A stretch of DNA of 64,000 nt from Pigmentiphaga sp. NML030171 (GCF_002188635.1 NZ_NINX01000039.1:124001-188000), one strand, 5' to 3'. Shown: positions 1-7,698, counted from the stretch's first letter. Numbers and translations: made by a program. The notes: generated from the sequence alone by a model not told the origin.

Positions 1-515
1 ATGGGCCGACGGCCAGGGCGGTGGTCTGGGCGCACAACTCGCACATCGGCGATGCCGCCGCCACCGAGATGGGACAGTCGCGCGGGGAGCTGAACATCGG
101 GCAGTTGTGCCGCGAACACCTGGGCGAGGCGGCCGCGCTGGTGGGCATGGACACGCACACGGGTACGGTGGCCGCCGCGCACGACTGGGGCGGGCGGATG
201 GAGATCATGGAGGTCCGCCCGTCGCGCGAGGACAGCGTCGAGCGCCTGGCGCACGAGTGCGGCATTCCCCGCTTCCTGCTGGACTTCCAGGCGCCGGGCG
301 GCGAGGCGCTGGCGCAGGAGCTGCGGCAGCCGCGCCTGGAGCGCTACATAGGCGTGATCTACCGGCCGGGAACGGAATTGATGAGCCACTACGCCGACGC
401 CTCGCTGTCCCGGCAGTTCGACGCGTGGCTGTGGCTGGACACGACGCGCGCCGTGCAGCCGCTGGCCGGCGGGCCGGGCGCGGGCGCGCCCGAGACCTAT
501 CCCTTCGGCGTCTAG
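1..515 (+). CDS. Erythromycin esterase family protein, C-terminal part
   Basis: The reading frame is open from the window edge (frame of base 3) to the TAG at 513-515, so the start is missing. The visible 170 residues open with VVWAHNSHIGDA followed by GELNIGQL, the pattern of the erythromycin esterase (EreA/B) superfamily, whose active site uses conserved His and Glu residues. The segment ending RYIGVIYRPGTELMSHY is also typical of the C-terminal part of that fold. True macrolide hydrolases are a minority of the family; most chromosomal members, including those next to phosphoribosyltransferase domains, have no known substrate, so macrolide resistance should not be assumed. It is convergent with the nitronate monooxygenase gene, with 9 bases between the two stops. 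Confidence 0.8.
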   Translation, partial: GPTARAVVWAHNSHIGDAAATEMGQSRGELNIGQLCREHLGEAAALVGMDTHTGTVAAAHDWGGRMEIMEVRPSREDSVERLAHECGIPRFLLDFQAPGGEALAQELRQPRLERYIGVIYRPGTELMSHYADASLSRQFDAWLWLDTTRAVQPLAGGPGAGAPETYPFGV

Positions 516-524
516 CGGCGCGGA

Positions 525-1562
525 TCAGCCCCAGGCGGCGCCCAGTTCGCGCGTGACCTGGGCGGCCGGCAGTTCGCGGCAGGCGCCGGGGTTCTGCCCG
601 CACCAGAGCGGAGAGAAATCGCCCGAGCCCTGGGCTTCGGCCTTGGCACGCAGGGGGGCGATGGCCGAGGTCGCGAGCGGGAAGGCCGGCGCCGCCGGCG
701 ACATCGGGCCGAGTTCGCGCATCACGCGATTCACGATGCCGCGCGCCGGACGGCCGGAAAACAGGTTGGTGAGCGCGGTGTGCGCGGCGGGGTGTTTCAG
801 CGCTGCGCGGTGTATGGCGCTGACGGTGGATTCGGGACACAGCAGATAGGCCGTCCCGGCTTGTATCCCGGCCGCGCCCAGCGCCCGCGCCGCCGCGACC
901 GTACGCGCGTCGACGATGCCGCCGGCCGCGACCACGGGCACGCGCACCGCCGCCACGATCTGCGGCAGCAGCGCGAAGGTTCCCGATTGGGTGTCCAGGT
1001 CGTCGGACAGGAACATGCCCCGGTGGCCGCCGGCTTCGTTGCCCTGGGCGATGATGATGTCGGCGCCGTGGTCTTCCAGCCAGCGCGCTTCGCCGACGGT
1101 GGTGGCGGACGACAGCACCTTGGATCCCCATGACTTCACGCGGGCCAGCAGGTCGGCCGAGGGCAGTCCGAAATGGAAGCTGACCACGGGCGGCCGGTAG
1201 GGTTCGACCAGGTCGGCGATCTCGGCCGTGAACGGCGCGCGTCCGGGGCCGGGCTGTATGCCGGCCGGATCGATGCCGAATTCGGCGTAGTACGGGCCGA
1301 GGGCCTGGCGCCATTGCGATTCGCGCGCGGCGTCGGGAACGGGCGGCGCATGGCAGAAGAAATTGACGTTGTAGGGCCGGTCGGTGCCGGCGCGCAGCTT
1401 GTCGAGTTCGGCGCGCAGCGCGTCGGGCCCCAGCATCGCGCAGGGCAGCGACCCGAGGCCGCCCGCGTTCGATACGGCGATCGCGAGCGCGCTGGCCTGC
1501 GAACCGGCCATGGGCGCCTGGATGACGGGAAGGGCGATGCCCAGCAGTTCTTGCAGATTCAT
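525..1562 (-). CDS. Nitronate monooxygenase (2-nitropropane dioxygenase family)
   Basis: A 345-residue FMN-dependent TIM-barrel enzyme that oxidises alkyl nitronates (for example propionate-3-nitronate) to carbonyl compounds and nitrite. Family marks are QAPMAG at residues 15-20, NVNFFCH, the AQGNEAGGHRG motif holding the presumed catalytic His and phosphate contacts, and the AAGGI strand near the FMN phosphate. The ATG at 1562 is chosen because it starts exactly at the family N-terminus (MNLQELLGIALPVIQAPM) and overlaps the nsrR stop as ATGA; the longer upstream frame is unrelated sequence. It is the last gene of a haemoglobin-nsrR-monooxygenase operon, so translation is probably coupled to nsrR and expression should follow nitric oxide stress. 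The natural substrate cannot be read from the sequence. Confidence 0.9.
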   Translation of the reverse strand: MNLQELLGIALPVIQAPMAGSQASALAIAVSNAGGLGSLPCAMLGPDALRAELDKLRAGTDRPYNVNFFCHAPPVPDAARESQWRQALGPYYAEFGIDPAGIQPGPGRAPFTAEIADLVEPYRPPVVSFHFGLPSADLLARVKSWGSKVLSSATTVGEARWLEDHGADIIIAQGNEAGGHRGMFLSDDLDTQSGTFALLPQIVAAVRVPVVAAGGIVDARTVAAARALGAAGIQAGTAYLLCPESTVSAIHRAALKHPAAHTALTNLFSGRPARGIVNRVMRELGPMSPAAPAFPLATSAIAPLRAKAEAQGSGDFSPLWCGQNPGACRELPAAQVTRELGAAWG

Positions 1563-2002
1563 GACGCGGCCTTGATGGGAAACGAGGAAAAGAGGGGAGG
1601 TCCGTCCGCCGGCAGCAGATCGGCCAGCGTGTAGTGATCCAGGTGCTGCAGGAAGCGCTGCAGCGCGGCATCCAGTATGCCCGTCAACCGGCAATGTCCG
1701 GTCAGCACACAGGCACTGCCGGTGGCGTGGCACTCGACCAGGTGGAAGTCCGGTTCCAGGTCGCGCAGCACCTGGGCGAGGCCGATGCGCTCGGGCGGCC
1801 GGGCCAGCCGCATGCCGCCGCCCTTGCCGCGTACCGTCTCCAGATAGCCCAGCAGGCCCAGCCGGTGGGTGACCTTCATCAGGTGGGCAGCGGATATGCC
1901 GTGCACCTGCGCGACCTCGGCGATCGTGCACAACCTGTCGGCATGTGCGCCGACATGCATCAGCAGCCGCAGCGCGTAGTCGCTCTGGACCGTCAGGCGC
2001 AT
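1559..2002 (-). CDS. nsrR: NsrR, Rrf2-family nitric-oxide-sensing repressor
   Basis: A 147-residue Rrf2 protein. The N-terminal winged helix (MRLTVQSDYALRLL, then GISAAHLMKV and VRGKGGGMRLA) is followed by cysteines 91, 98 and 104 spaced C-x6-C-x5-C, which would ligand an Fe-S cluster. The C-terminal HLDHYTLADLL is a signature of NsrR rather than IscR. NsrR represses NO-detoxification genes until NO attacks its cluster. The first cysteine gap is one or two residues longer than I recall for the enterobacterial protein. The gene overlaps the upstream haemoglobin by 10 bases and the downstream monooxygenase by 4. An NsrR-type operator precedes the operon at 2412-2434, so the operon is probably autoregulated. 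Confidence 0.9.
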   Translation of the reverse strand: MRLTVQSDYALRLLMHVGAHADRLCTIAEVAQVHGISAAHLMKVTHRLGLLGYLETVRGKGGGMRLARPPERIGLAQVLRDLEPDFHLVECHATGSACVLTGHCRLTGILDAALQRFLQHLDHYTLADLLPADGPPLFSSFPIKAAS

Positions 2003-2403
2003 GGCAGTTCGCGCGCGAGGCGATCGGGATGACGATGCATCTGATAGCCCAGCCACAGGCTTTGCGCGATGCGCCGGGCCATGACCTGGGCCCGCCTGGC
2101 CATGGCCTGGTTCTCCTGCTCTCCGGCCGTCAGGTCGAACAGCGCCAGCCAGCGCGAGAACAACGTCTCGTCCAGGTCGGGCAGGGCGGCGTGCCGCGTC
2201 ATCGGCGTGCCGCCGTAGCGCCGCGTGCCGCGCAGGATGGAGGACCAGAAGTCGGTGAGCTTGGACAGGTGGCCGTCCCAGTCGTCCACATGGGCTTCGA
2301 AGATGGGGCCCAGCTTGTCGTCCCGCCGGACCCGGGCGTAGAAGGCGGCGACGAGGCGGGCGATTTCCTCGTCGGTGCACAGGTTGAGGTCGAGCATGGA
2401 CAT
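1993..2403 (-). CDS. Group III truncated haemoglobin
   Basis: A 136-residue group III (P-type) truncated globin. It shows the B-helix tyrosine in AFYARV (Tyr22), the FWSSILRGTRRYGG stretch and the probable proximal histidine in MTRHAALP (His71), all as in Campylobacter Ctb-like proteins. These cytoplasmic haem proteins bind O2 and NO, and some protect against nitrosative stress. Three start codons are possible in the run GTG-ATG-TCC-ATG (2406, 2403, 2394); the first ATG is taken. No strong ribosome-binding site is visible, and the start lies only 9 bases from an NsrR-type operator, so a bound repressor would block initiation. First gene of the operon with nsrR and nitronate monooxygenase. Its placement supports an NO-related role more than O2 storage. 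Confidence 0.9.
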   Translation of the reverse strand: MSMLDLNLCTDEEIARLVAAFYARVRRDDKLGPIFEAHVDDWDGHLSKLTDFWSSILRGTRRYGGTPMTRHAALPDLDETLFSRWLALFDLTAGEQENQAMARRAQVMARRIAQSLWLGYQMHRHPDRLARELPCA

Positions 2404-2411
2404 CACCCAAT

Positions 2412-2434
2412 AAGATATATATTAGATGTATCTT
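2412..2434. promoter_or_regulatory. NsrR operator
   Basis: A 23-bp inverted repeat of two 11-bp arms, AAGATATATAT and AGATGTATCTT, around one central base. It closely fits the known NsrR consensus of AAGATGCATTT arms spaced by one base. It is AT-rich inside very GC-rich DNA and lies directly upstream of the truncated haemoglobin start, in an operon that encodes NsrR itself. It could also influence the divergent hydroxylase gene that begins at 2516. Confidence 0.85.
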
Positions 2435-2515
2435 ATCATTGCCCCAGCCGGCCAGGCCAGTCCCGGCCGGCTGGGTGCTACAGTATGCGCAGCGTCGAAT
2501 CCGATACCGATTTCC

Positions 2516-3595
2516 ATGTCTTACCTGGCATCGCTCTGGACCCAGCTGATCGCCTGGGTCAGCACCCATCTCGTCGAACCGGCCGTGCTTTTCCTGCACA
2601 TCGCCGATACCGCGGGCAATCCGCTGGAGATCTCCGAGGCGCTGCTGATCGCGCTGCTGCAGCTCTTCATCATAGGGTTCATCTTCCGTCCCCTGGAAAC
2701 CCTGGCGCCGGCCGAGCGCTGGGAGGACAGGAAACTCACGCGCATCGACCGGCTGTACACGCTGCTGATGCTGCTGGGCCTGTTCCCGCTGTTCAGCTAC
2801 CTGGTCCTGACGCCATTCGCCAACATGCTGGGCGGGCTCGGCGGCGAGGCCGAGGCCGGTCCCGCCGTCTCCTCCGGGCTCAAGCACTGGGTGCCCTGGT
2901 TCGAGGACCATCCCTACCTGCTGTTCCTGGTCTATTACCTGGTCTACGACTGCGTCTATTACTGGATGCACCGGGCCCAGCATGCCATTCCGTGGTGGTG
3001 GGCGCTGCACAGCATGCACCACAGCCAGCGCCAGATGAGCTGCTGGACCAACGATCGCGGCAGCTACATCGACGGGGTGCTGCAATCCTTCATCCTGGCC
3101 ACCGTCGGCCTGGCCATGGGCGTGGAGCCTTCCGAGTTCGCGCTGCTGGGCCTATTGAGCGAGCTGGTGCAGAACCTGTCGCACACCAACGTGCGCTTCG
3201 GCTTCGGCCGCATCGGCGAACGCCTGCTGGTCGATCCCAAGTTCCATCGCCTGCACCACATGGTGCGGGATCCCGAACGCCCCTCGCTGCACAACTGCAA
3301 CTTCGGACAGGTCCTGCCCGTCTGGGACATCCTGTTCGGCACGGCGCTGTACGGCGAGAAGATCCGCCCGACCGGCGTCAGCGATCCCATGGTCGATGCC
3401 GACAACGACCGTGGCCTGGTCGGCCAGCAGTGGCAGGCCGCCCGGCGTTTCTGGGGAGCGGTACGGCGGCCGGCGGGATGGAGACTGGGCGAGGTCTCGT
3501 TCGGCCCCGACTATGCCCCCATCCCCAGCGACGAGGCCGAGCACCTGCCCGTGCCTGCGGACGCGGGGCCGGCGGGCGGAGCGCCTGCGGCCTGA
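2516..3595 (+). CDS. Sterol desaturase / fatty acid hydroxylase family membrane protein
   Basis: A 359-residue integral membrane di-iron oxygenase. The three histidine clusters that hold the metals are intact: HRAQH at 152-156, HSMHH at 165-169 and HRLHH at 244-248. Hydrophobic spans lie around residues 35-60, 80-105 and 140-160, plus a further segment near 190. Family members hydroxylate or desaturate sterols, carotenoids, fatty acids or ether lipids; bacterial ones of this size are mostly uncharacterised. I chose the ATG at 2516 (MSYLASLWTQ), since the longer in-frame start at 2426 would sit inside the NsrR operator. No good ribosome-binding site precedes it. The C-terminal tail is rich in Pro, Ala and Gly. 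It diverges from the NO-stress operon and converges on the small lipoprotein gene. Confidence 0.85.
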   Translation: MSYLASLWTQLIAWVSTHLVEPAVLFLHIADTAGNPLEISEALLIALLQLFIIGFIFRPLETLAPAERWEDRKLTRIDRLYTLLMLLGLFPLFSYLVLTPFANMLGGLGGEAEAGPAVSSGLKHWVPWFEDHPYLLFLVYYLVYDCVYYWMHRAQHAIPWWWALHSMHHSQRQMSCWTNDRGSYIDGVLQSFILATVGLAMGVEPSEFALLGLLSELVQNLSHTNVRFGFGRIGERLLVDPKFHRLHHMVRDPERPSLHNCNFGQVLPVWDILFGTALYGEKIRPTGVSDPMVDADNDRGLVGQQWQAARRFWGAVRRPAGWRLGEVSFGPDYAPIPSDEAEHLPVPADAGPAGGAPAA

Positions 3596-3606
3596 ATCCG
3601 GCCGCG

Positions 3607-3981
3607 TCAGGGCCGGGCCAGGTGCCAGAGTCCGTTGACGCCGTCGCCCGTGCGGTCCCCCGGGGCCCGGTCCTTGGTCCAGAAATACAGCGGCTTGCCT
3701 CGATAGGCCCATTGCCGGACGCCGTCCTGGCGGGTGATGACCATCCAATCCCCGCTGCGGGTGGCGCCCGACGGCGCGGTCAGGGGAGGCCAGTTCTGCG
3801 CGCAGACGCCGTTGCAGGCGCTCTGGCCGACGGGGTCGCGATCGAAGGTGTACAGGCTCATGCCGTTGGGGGCCACCATCGCGCCGTCGCTGATCCTGGC
3901 GGGCTCGCTCACCATCAGCGATGAGCAGCCGGCCGCGAGCAGGGCGGCGGCGCAAGTGGCGTGGACGAAAGCTCGAACCAT
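3607..3981 (-). CDS. Small lipoprotein with two Yx(F/W)xxD repeats (COG4315/PF03640 type)
   Basis: A 124-residue predicted lipoprotein. The signal peptide ends in the lipobox LAAGC (Cys19). The mature part carries two copies of a family motif, SLYTFDRD followed by a CNGVCAQNWPPL segment, and PLYFWTKDRAPGD followed by GLWHLARP. Such secreted repeats are widespread; their biochemical role is unknown. The two cysteines in the first repeat may form a disulfide. The start at 3981 has a strong AAGGAGG five bases upstream, which rules out the longer frame. It is convergent with the sterol-desaturase gene, with 11 bases between stops. Confidence 0.85.
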   Translation of the reverse strand: MVRAFVHATCAAALLAAGCSSLMVSEPARISDGAMVAPNGMSLYTFDRDPVGQSACNGVCAQNWPPLTAPSGATRSGDWMVITRQDGVRQWAYRGKPLYFWTKDRAPGDRTGDGVNGLWHLARP

Positions 3982-4183
3982 GATGCCTCCTTGAGTCGGT
4001 GCGTGGTCCATGGGAAGGATCAGCGGCCAGTATGGTGGCTTTCGGCGCGTCGCCACATGTCCGCGCCCACATGGGTTGTAAGGTTTTGCAACCGCCGCCT
4101 GCGCGATGTTTCCAAGGATGTCGGCGGGCTTGGCGGCGCGGCGCATGGGCCATAATGGCCGCGTGCCAACCACGTCGCCGCAC

Positions 4184-4495
4184 ATGAAAAGCGAATCCAC
4201 TTTCGAATGGCTGGGGGCCATGCTGGGCGAGGCCATCCGCACCATCGTCGCCGCGCTGAAAACGGTATTCGGCGGTTTCGGCGAAGCCGTCGGCGCGTTT
4301 TCCTCCGGCCTGGCCGAGGCCCTGGGCATGAGCCCGACCCTGTTCAATTTCGCGCTGCTGGTCCTGGGCCTGCTGCTGCTCTACGCCGGCATACGCTCGC
4401 TGCTGAACCGCTCGGTGCTGGGCGCCATCTTCTGGTTCCTGCTGGCGGTGCTGCTCCTGGGCGGATTGATCGGCGAAGCGGGCACGTCCGCCTGA
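4184..4495 (+). CDS. Small two-helix membrane protein of unknown function
   Basis: I do not recognise this 103-residue protein beyond its architecture. The N-terminal half is amphipathic (residues 1-50). Two hydrophobic segments follow, at about 53-70 (LFNFALLVLGLLLLYAGI) and 78-98, joined by the short basic loop RSLLNRS. The ATG at 4184 is chosen; no clear ribosome-binding site is seen. Between the divergent lipoprotein start (3981) and this gene lie 202 bases holding a GGCCAT-A-ATGGCC palindrome at 4148-4160 that contains a CATAAT promoter-like element. The gene sits alone and points into the amidotransferase operon, 43 bases upstream of it. Confidence 0.6.
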   Translation: MKSESTFEWLGAMLGEAIRTIVAALKTVFGGFGEAVGAFSSGLAEALGMSPTLFNFALLVLGLLLLYAGIRSLLNRSVLGAIFWFLLAVLLLGGLIGEAGTSA

Positions 4496-4538
4496 GGTTG
4501 CCGCGACGCGGGAAATAAGGTGTCATGGAAGGATGTCC

Positions 4539-5294
4539 ATGGCAGAGGTGCCCCAGATGCTTCCCATCCTCATCCTTCAGACCGGCGGCCCGCCGCAGGC
4601 GGTCGGCGCGGCCTATGGCGGCTTCGATCGCATGGTGGGCGAGGTGGCCGGCCTGAATCCCGGGCGGCTGGCCCGCGTGGCCGCCTACAAGGGCGAGACG
4701 CCCGAGGCGCCGTCGCGCTACGCGGCCGCGCTGATCACCGGCTCGCGCGCCAACGTGACCGACCACGCGCCCTGGAGCGAAGCCTGTGCGAGCTGGGTGC
4801 GCGATGCCATGGACGCGTCGCTGCCCCTGTTCGGCATCTGCTATGGCCACCAACTGATGAGCTATGCGCTGGGGGGGCGTGTCGGCTACCTCGAGGGCGG
4901 GCGGGAGATCGGCACCCAGCAGGTCGAACTGACTCCGGCGGCGGCCGGCGATGCCCTGGTGGCGGGTATGCCGTCGATCTTCGCCGCCCATTTCATCCAC
5001 GAGCAGACCGTGGCCGAGCCGCCAGCCGGCGCCGCCGTGCTGGCCCGCAACGGCAAGGACAGCCACCAGATGCTGCGCTATGGCCCCAATGCGGTCTCGG
5101 TGCAGTTCCATCCCGAGTTCACGGTGCCCGTCATGAGGGCGTATTTCGACGTGATGCGGGCCGGGCTGGCCGATGAAGGCCTGGACGTGCAGGCGCTGCG
5201 CTCGGGCGTGGCCGAGACGCCGGTGTCCCATGCCATCATGCGGCGCTTCTTCGAACGCATCGCCGCGCCGGCGGCATCGGCGGACGCTCGATGA
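4539..5294 (+). CDS. Class I glutamine amidotransferase (GMP-synthase-like stand-alone domain)
   Basis: A 251-residue stand-alone class I GATase. The triad is visible: the nucleophile Cys101 in FGICYGHQL, and His191 and Glu193 in FHPEF. Members of this group (COG0518) include GMP synthase glutaminase domains and gamma-glutamyl-peptide hydrolases acting on small metabolites, so either ammonia transfer or hydrolysis of a gamma-glutamyl compound is possible. I chose the ATG at 4539 over the in-frame ATG at 4533 because GGAAGG (4527-4532) is six bases from the former and touches the latter. The stop overlaps the annotated start of the lytic transglycosylase as ATGA, so the three genes 4539-7350 are probably one operon. 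Confidence 0.85.
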   Translation: MAEVPQMLPILILQTGGPPQAVGAAYGGFDRMVGEVAGLNPGRLARVAAYKGETPEAPSRYAAALITGSRANVTDHAPWSEACASWVRDAMDASLPLFGICYGHQLMSYALGGRVGYLEGGREIGTQQVELTPAAAGDALVAGMPSIFAAHFIHEQTVAEPPAGAAVLARNGKDSHQMLRYGPNAVSVQFHPEFTVPVMRAYFDVMRAGLADEGLDVQALRSGVAETPVSHAIMRRFFERIAAPAASADAR

Positions 5295-6628
5295 GTGCTG
5301 CGACCTTCATCCACGATTCGACCAAGGAGACCGTCATTTCCACGCAGGTTCTCGCCCGCGCCAGGCTGCTGGCCGCAAGCCTGGCCATGCTCGCCGCCTC
5401 CCAGGCCCAGGCCCAACTCGATACCGGCGCCTGCCTGGCCCGGCTGCGGCCGGCAGCCCCGGCCAACGGCATCCAGGTGGCCGATTTCGATACCTACACC
5501 CAGGGCGCGACGCTGCTGGCTTCCACGGTGGCCTCGGCGCGGGCTCAGCCCGAAGGCAGGGAGACCTGGTGGGACTACCTGGCCAAGACCGTGGACGAGG
5601 AACGGGTGGTCGACGGGCGCAAGCTGATGGAGGCCGAGGCGGCGCCGCTATCGGAGATCGCCGCCCGCTACGAAGTGGATGGCGAAGTGATGGTGGCCAT
5701 CTTCGGCATCGAGACCAACTTCGGCCGGGTCCTGGGCAAAACGCGGGTGCTGGATGCATGGCTGACCCGCGCGTGCACCGAGAACAAGCCGCTGTGGATC
5801 AAGAACGTCTATGCCTCGATACGGATGCTGCGCGACGGACTGGTGCAGCCGGATACCTTCGTCGGCTCGTGGAGCGGCGCCTTCGGCATGACCCAGTTCA
5901 TTCCGACCTCCTACTACGAGCTCGCGGCCGACGGCGACGGCGACGGAAGGATAGACCTGTACGGATCGCTGCCCGACGCGCTGGCGTCCACGGCCAGCCA
6001 TCTGCGCAAGCGGCGGGCGCGGTGGACGCGGGGGCTCTTGCCGGTCATCGAGGTCAAGCTGCCGGCCGGCGTGGCGGCAGGCGTGCCCGCGGGCCAGGAG
6101 TTCGCGGGCTCGGAGCGCCGCACGCTGGCCGAATGGACCGCCCGCGGCGTCACGCGGGTGGACGGCGGCAGGCCGGATCGGCTGCGCGGCGGCGAGCCGG
6201 CACCCGATTCGCCCGCCTATCTGTTCGCGCCAACCGGCGCGGAGGGCCCGGTATTCCTGGCCACGCGCAATTTCGACGCCATCCTGAGCTACAACGGCTC
6301 GCACAAGTACGCGCTGGCCGTCAGCCTGCTGATCGACCGGCTGCGCGGTGAGCCGCCCATCGCCACTCCCTGGCCGACCGACGATCCCGGCCTGTCGCGC
6401 GCCGAGATCCGTGAGTTGCAGGCGTTGCTGCTGGCGCGAGGCCATGACGTCGGCACGCCGGACGGCATTCCGGGCACCCGCACGCGCGATGCCGTGGCCG
6501 CCGAACAGCAGCGGGCCGGCCTGGCCGTCGATGGGCGGGTGGGCCAGCGCATCCTGCGGACGCTGCGGCAGGATCCACTGCCGCGTACCGCGCCGGCACC
6601 GGAGCCGCAGCCGGGGGGCGGCGCATGA
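5291..6628 (+). CDS. MltB-family lytic murein transglycosylase with C-terminal peptidoglycan-binding domain
   Basis: A 445-residue periplasmic enzyme that cleaves the MurNAc-GlcNAc bond of peptidoglycan to give 1,6-anhydro-MurNAc. The SLT_2/MltB catalytic domain spans about 45-340 with catalytic Glu141 in FGIETNFGR, the GAFGMTQFIPTSY motif and SYNGSHKYALAV. A PG_binding_1 repeat occupies about 360-425 (REIQALL-like helices, GTRTRDAVAAEQ). A signal peptide ends QAQA-Q near residue 41. The ATG at 5291 gives an unusually long 20-residue n-region; an ideal AAGGAG at 5324-5329 instead precedes an ATT codon at 5336 by six bases, which would give a normal 26-residue signal peptide (see findings). 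The stop overlaps the ROK kinase start by four bases. Confidence 0.9.
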   Translation: MSAATFIHDSTKETVISTQVLARARLLAASLAMLAASQAQAQLDTGACLARLRPAAPANGIQVADFDTYTQGATLLASTVASARAQPEGRETWWDYLAKTVDEERVVDGRKLMEAEAAPLSEIAARYEVDGEVMVAIFGIETNFGRVLGKTRVLDAWLTRACTENKPLWIKNVYASIRMLRDGLVQPDTFVGSWSGAFGMTQFIPTSYYELAADGDGDGRIDLYGSLPDALASTASHLRKRRARWTRGLLPVIEVKLPAGVAAGVPAGQEFAGSERRTLAEWTARGVTRVDGGRPDRLRGGEPAPDSPAYLFAPTGAEGPVFLATRNFDAILSYNGSHKYALAVSLLIDRLRGEPPIATPWPTDDPGLSRAEIRELQALLLARGHDVGTPDGIPGTRTRDAVAAEQQRAGLAVDGRVGQRILRTLRQDPLPRTAPAPEPQPGGGA

Positions 6629-7350
6629 AGGCAGCGCCCGGACCGGGCATCCTGGCGGTCGACATCGGCGGCACGGGCTTGAAGGCCGCCGTCATCGACG
6701 ATGCGGGCCGGCTGCTGGGCCGGCACCTGCGGGTATCCACGCCCAGGCCATGCCCGCCGGACCGGCTGCTGGACGAGGTCGCCGGCATGGCCGCCATGCT
6801 GGAAGGCTACGATCGGATCTCCATCGGTTTTCCGGGCGTCATCCGCCGGCAGCGCGTGCTGACCGCGGTCAACCTCGGTTCCCCCGCGTGGGTGGGGTTT
6901 CCGCTGGCGCAGGCGCTGGGCGACCGGCTGGGCTGCCCCGCGCGGATGGTCAACGATGCCGACATGCAGGGCTATGGCCTTGCGCTGGGAGACGGCCTGG
7001 AGTTCGTCATGACGCTGGGCACGGGTGTGGGCACGGCGCTGTTCCGCGATGGCGAGCTGATGCCGCACCTGGAACTGGCGCACCATCCCATGGAGGATGG
7101 CAAGACCTACGAGGAATGCCTGGGGGACGCGGCGCTGCGGGCCGAGGGCAGGCCGTGCTGGAACCGGCGCCTGGGGCGCGCGCTGGCATTGGTCGACGTC
7201 CTGCTCAAGCCGGACCGCATCCACCTGGGTGGCGGCAACGCGCGCGAGGTGGAGGCGGGCTTGCCGCCTCATGTCAGCGTGGGCTCGAACGATGCCGGGC
7301 TGGCCGGCGGGGCGGCGCTGTGGCGACGCTGGAATCCCGCCCACGCCTGA
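6625..7350 (+). CDS. ROK-family sugar kinase, polyphosphate-glucokinase-like
   Basis: A 241-residue ASKHA-fold kinase. DIGGTGLK (13-20) is the phosphate-binding loop, VNDAD holds the probable catalytic Asp, and TLGTGVGTALF the second phosphate motif. The zinc-binding CxCGxxGC cluster of typical ROK repressors and glucokinases is missing; the HLELAHHPMEDG segment resembles polyphosphate/ATP glucokinases (PpgK type), which are about this length. The sugar is not established. Its coupling (ATGA overlap) to a lytic transglycosylase raises the possibility of a cell-wall sugar as substrate, but that is inference. It converges on the thioredoxin-like gene, 12 bases away. Confidence 0.8.
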   Translation: MKAAPGPGILAVDIGGTGLKAAVIDDAGRLLGRHLRVSTPRPCPPDRLLDEVAGMAAMLEGYDRISIGFPGVIRRQRVLTAVNLGSPAWVGFPLAQALGDRLGCPARMVNDADMQGYGLALGDGLEFVMTLGTGVGTALFRDGELMPHLELAHHPMEDGKTYEECLGDAALRAEGRPCWNRRLGRALALVDVLLKPDRIHLGGGNAREVEAGLPPHVSVGSNDAGLAGGAALWRRWNPAHA

Positions 7351-7362
7351 CGGGCGCGATCC

Positions 7363-7698
7363 CTACGGCAGCTCGGCCGGATAGCTGTCCAGCGCCAGCG
7401 AGACCTGGCGCCTGATGTCCCAATCGGCCAGGGTCGCCTGCACCGCGCCGTAGTAGACGCCGTTCTTGACCACGAACATCGAGGGCAGGTGGAACACCTC
7501 GTAGCGTTCGACCAGCCCGCGGTTGCGGCCCGCATCGATCCAGCAGATGCGCGCCACCGGCAGGCTCATGTCGGGAAGCTGGGCGCGCGCCAGCCGGCAG
7601 TTGGGGCAGGTGTCGCTGGTGAATACCAGCAGCGAGGTGCCGGGGGCATCCAGCAGGAAGCGGTCGGCGGTGCCGTCGTCGATGTCGATCTGTTCCAT
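7363..7698 (-). CDS. Thioredoxin-like protein with CPNC active site
   Basis: A 111-residue thioredoxin-fold protein with the redox motif CPNC (Cys31, Cys34) in FTSDTCPNCRLARAQLP and the cis-proline region HLPSMFVVKNG. No signal peptide is seen, so it is probably cytoplasmic. CPNC is not the CGPC of general thioredoxins, so this is a specialised reductase or monitor of unknown partner. The start is uncertain: ATG at 7698 (MEQIDIDDG) fits the domain boundary, while an upstream ATG at 7740 would add 14 proline-rich residues. A TATATT element on this strand just upstream of 7740 argues that transcription begins near 7742, which favours the shorter form. Divergent from the DNA glycosylase gene. 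Confidence 0.75.
   Translation of the reverse strand: MEQIDIDDGTADRFLLDAPGTSLLVFTSDTCPNCRLARAQLPDMSLPVARICWIDAGRNRGLVERYEVFHLPSMFVVKNGVYYGAVQATLADWDIRRQVSLALDSYPAELP

Noticed and set aside
1..515. Macrolide resistance determinant
   Set aside because: Only the C-terminal part is seen, and most chromosomal members of this family are not macrolide esterases.
205..1671. 488-codon minus-strand frame across the nitronate monooxygenase
   Set aside because: Arg/Pro-rich shadow in another frame of the same strand; the real gene is 525-1562.
2426..2515. Longer N-terminus for the sterol desaturase family gene
   Set aside because: The start would lie inside the NsrR operator and the added residues show no homology; MSYLASL at 2516 is a better start.
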